Positions 4,886 through 5,420 of a stretch of DNA of 5,420 bases are shown here, in pieces. The DNA is from an uncultured Peptococcaceae bacterium. GTDB lineage: Bacteria > Bacillota > Peptococcia > Peptococcales > Peptococcaceae. The notes beneath the pieces were generated by a model. It saw only the letters and a list, made by a program, of their open reading frames with translations, searched no databases and was not told the DNA's origin. A program made the position numbers and the translations under genes. The stretch covers positions 1-5,420 of the forward strand of contig USCP01000134.1 in NCBI GenBank assembly GCA_900553245.1, read 5' to 3'. Within the stretch, counting starts at the first letter, position 1. Each line of letters opens with the position of its first letter.

Positions 4886-5420
4886 TTAGTTGCTCTTGCC
4901 TTCATCGTATACTTCGAATACGATTTCGCTGGTGTCTTTACGACGTGGGATGAAGGATGCAACGATTGCCAATACGATGGCAGGAACCACCCAAGCCAAG
5001 CCGAATTGTGCGAGTGGGAGCTTTTGTTCAAAAGCAAGTAAGGAATCAATCCAAGCACTGGTGATCCCGAGACCGCTCAAAGTTCCGAGGGCATCGATGA
5101 TACTAATCCCAAATGCACCGATAACTGCGCCGATGTAGGCATTTTTGTTCTTGATGAACTTATCCAAGCAGGTGCAAACGGTCAATGCCATGAGCACTGG
5201 GTATACCAAGTAGAGGAATGGTACTGCCAAGTTGATGATGGTGGTAACGCCGAGTACGGAAATCAAGCAGGATACCACAACAGTGATGACTACAACGAGC
5301 TTGTAGCTCAAACGACCACCGGAAAGTTCGTTGAAGTATTGACCGGAGGTTACGCTCAAACCAACAGCAGTGGTCAAGCAAGCCAAGGTTACGGCAGCGG
5401 AGAGGCAGTATGCGCCAATG
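4886..5420 (-). CDS. brnQ: Branched-chain amino acid transporter BrnQ (LIV-II family), C-terminal part
   Basis: Partial: the reading frame is open through the right edge of the window and lacks its N-terminus. The visible 177 residues correspond to roughly the last 40% of a LIV-II carrier (usually about 430-450 residues), a membrane symporter that takes up leucine, isoleucine and valine with Na+ or H+. The family-typical LACLTTAVGL (12-21 of the visible part) is followed by SGQYFNEL. About five hydrophobic membrane segments are seen (near 1-24, 41-64, 65-85, 95-116 and 137-157). A short charged tail, RRKDTSEIVFEVYDEGKSN, should face the cytoplasm. A TTG at 5384-5386 is an internal Leu codon inside the first membrane segment, not a start. 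The gene is closed by its own terminator, so it is transcribed separately from the polyphosphate operon. Family is sure; ion and exact substrate range are family knowledge. Confidence 0.93.
   Translation of the reverse strand, partial: IGAYCLSAAVTLACLTTAVGLSVTSGQYFNELSGGRLSYKLVVVITVVVSCLISVLGVTTIINLAVPFLYLVYPVLMALTVCTCLDKFIKNKNAYIGAVIGAFGISIIDALGTLSGLGITSAWIDSLLAFEQKLPLAQFGLAWVVPAIVLAIVASFIPRRKDTSEIVFEVYDEGKSN

Overview
The window looks like a chromosomal segment of a low-to-mid-GC Gram-positive-type bacterium (Bacillota, possibly an anaerobic clostridial or Negativicutes-like lineage). The clues are strong AGGAGG/AAAGGAG ribosome sites, sigma-A-type promoters, compact U-tract terminators and a LIV-II (BrnQ) transporter. 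This placement is inference from style and gene content; no rRNA or other phylogenetic marker is present. All six supported coding regions lie on the minus strand, so the text follows transcription from high to low coordinates.

Right edge (4886-5420): the C-terminal part of a BrnQ branched-chain amino acid:cation symporter, closed by a hairpin terminator. Next (4726-2646): a two-gene operon with an extended -10 promoter. It encodes a two-domain PPK2-family polyphosphate:AMP phosphotransferase and, three bases after its stop, an unrecognised 130-aa protein with an acidic N-terminal half and a tail of 38 lysines in 54 residues. The operon ends in a UUCG-capped terminator. The pairing of a polyphosphate-using enzyme with a polycationic protein whose ribosome site lies inside the enzyme gene is the most interesting feature here. 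The inferred role is a polyphosphate-binding or polyphosphate-modified partner.

Middle (2623-1611): a patatin-like phospholipase/esterase (YjjU type) with its own extended -10 promoter and a hairpin terminator. Between it and the next gene are about 400 bases without a gene, holding that terminator, several short inverted repeats and a near-ideal promoter (TTGACG, 17 bp, TATACT).

Left (1398-60): a two-gene operon encoding a short-chain dehydrogenase that resembles 3-alpha-hydroxysteroid dehydrogenase, and a small NTF2/SnoaL-fold protein. It ends in a long hairpin that is U-rich on both strands. The first 60 bases carry no gene that can be identified.

There is no sign of mobile elements, CRISPR, tRNA or rRNA. 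The four transcription units appear functionally independent; only within the two operons does the layout argue for a shared job.
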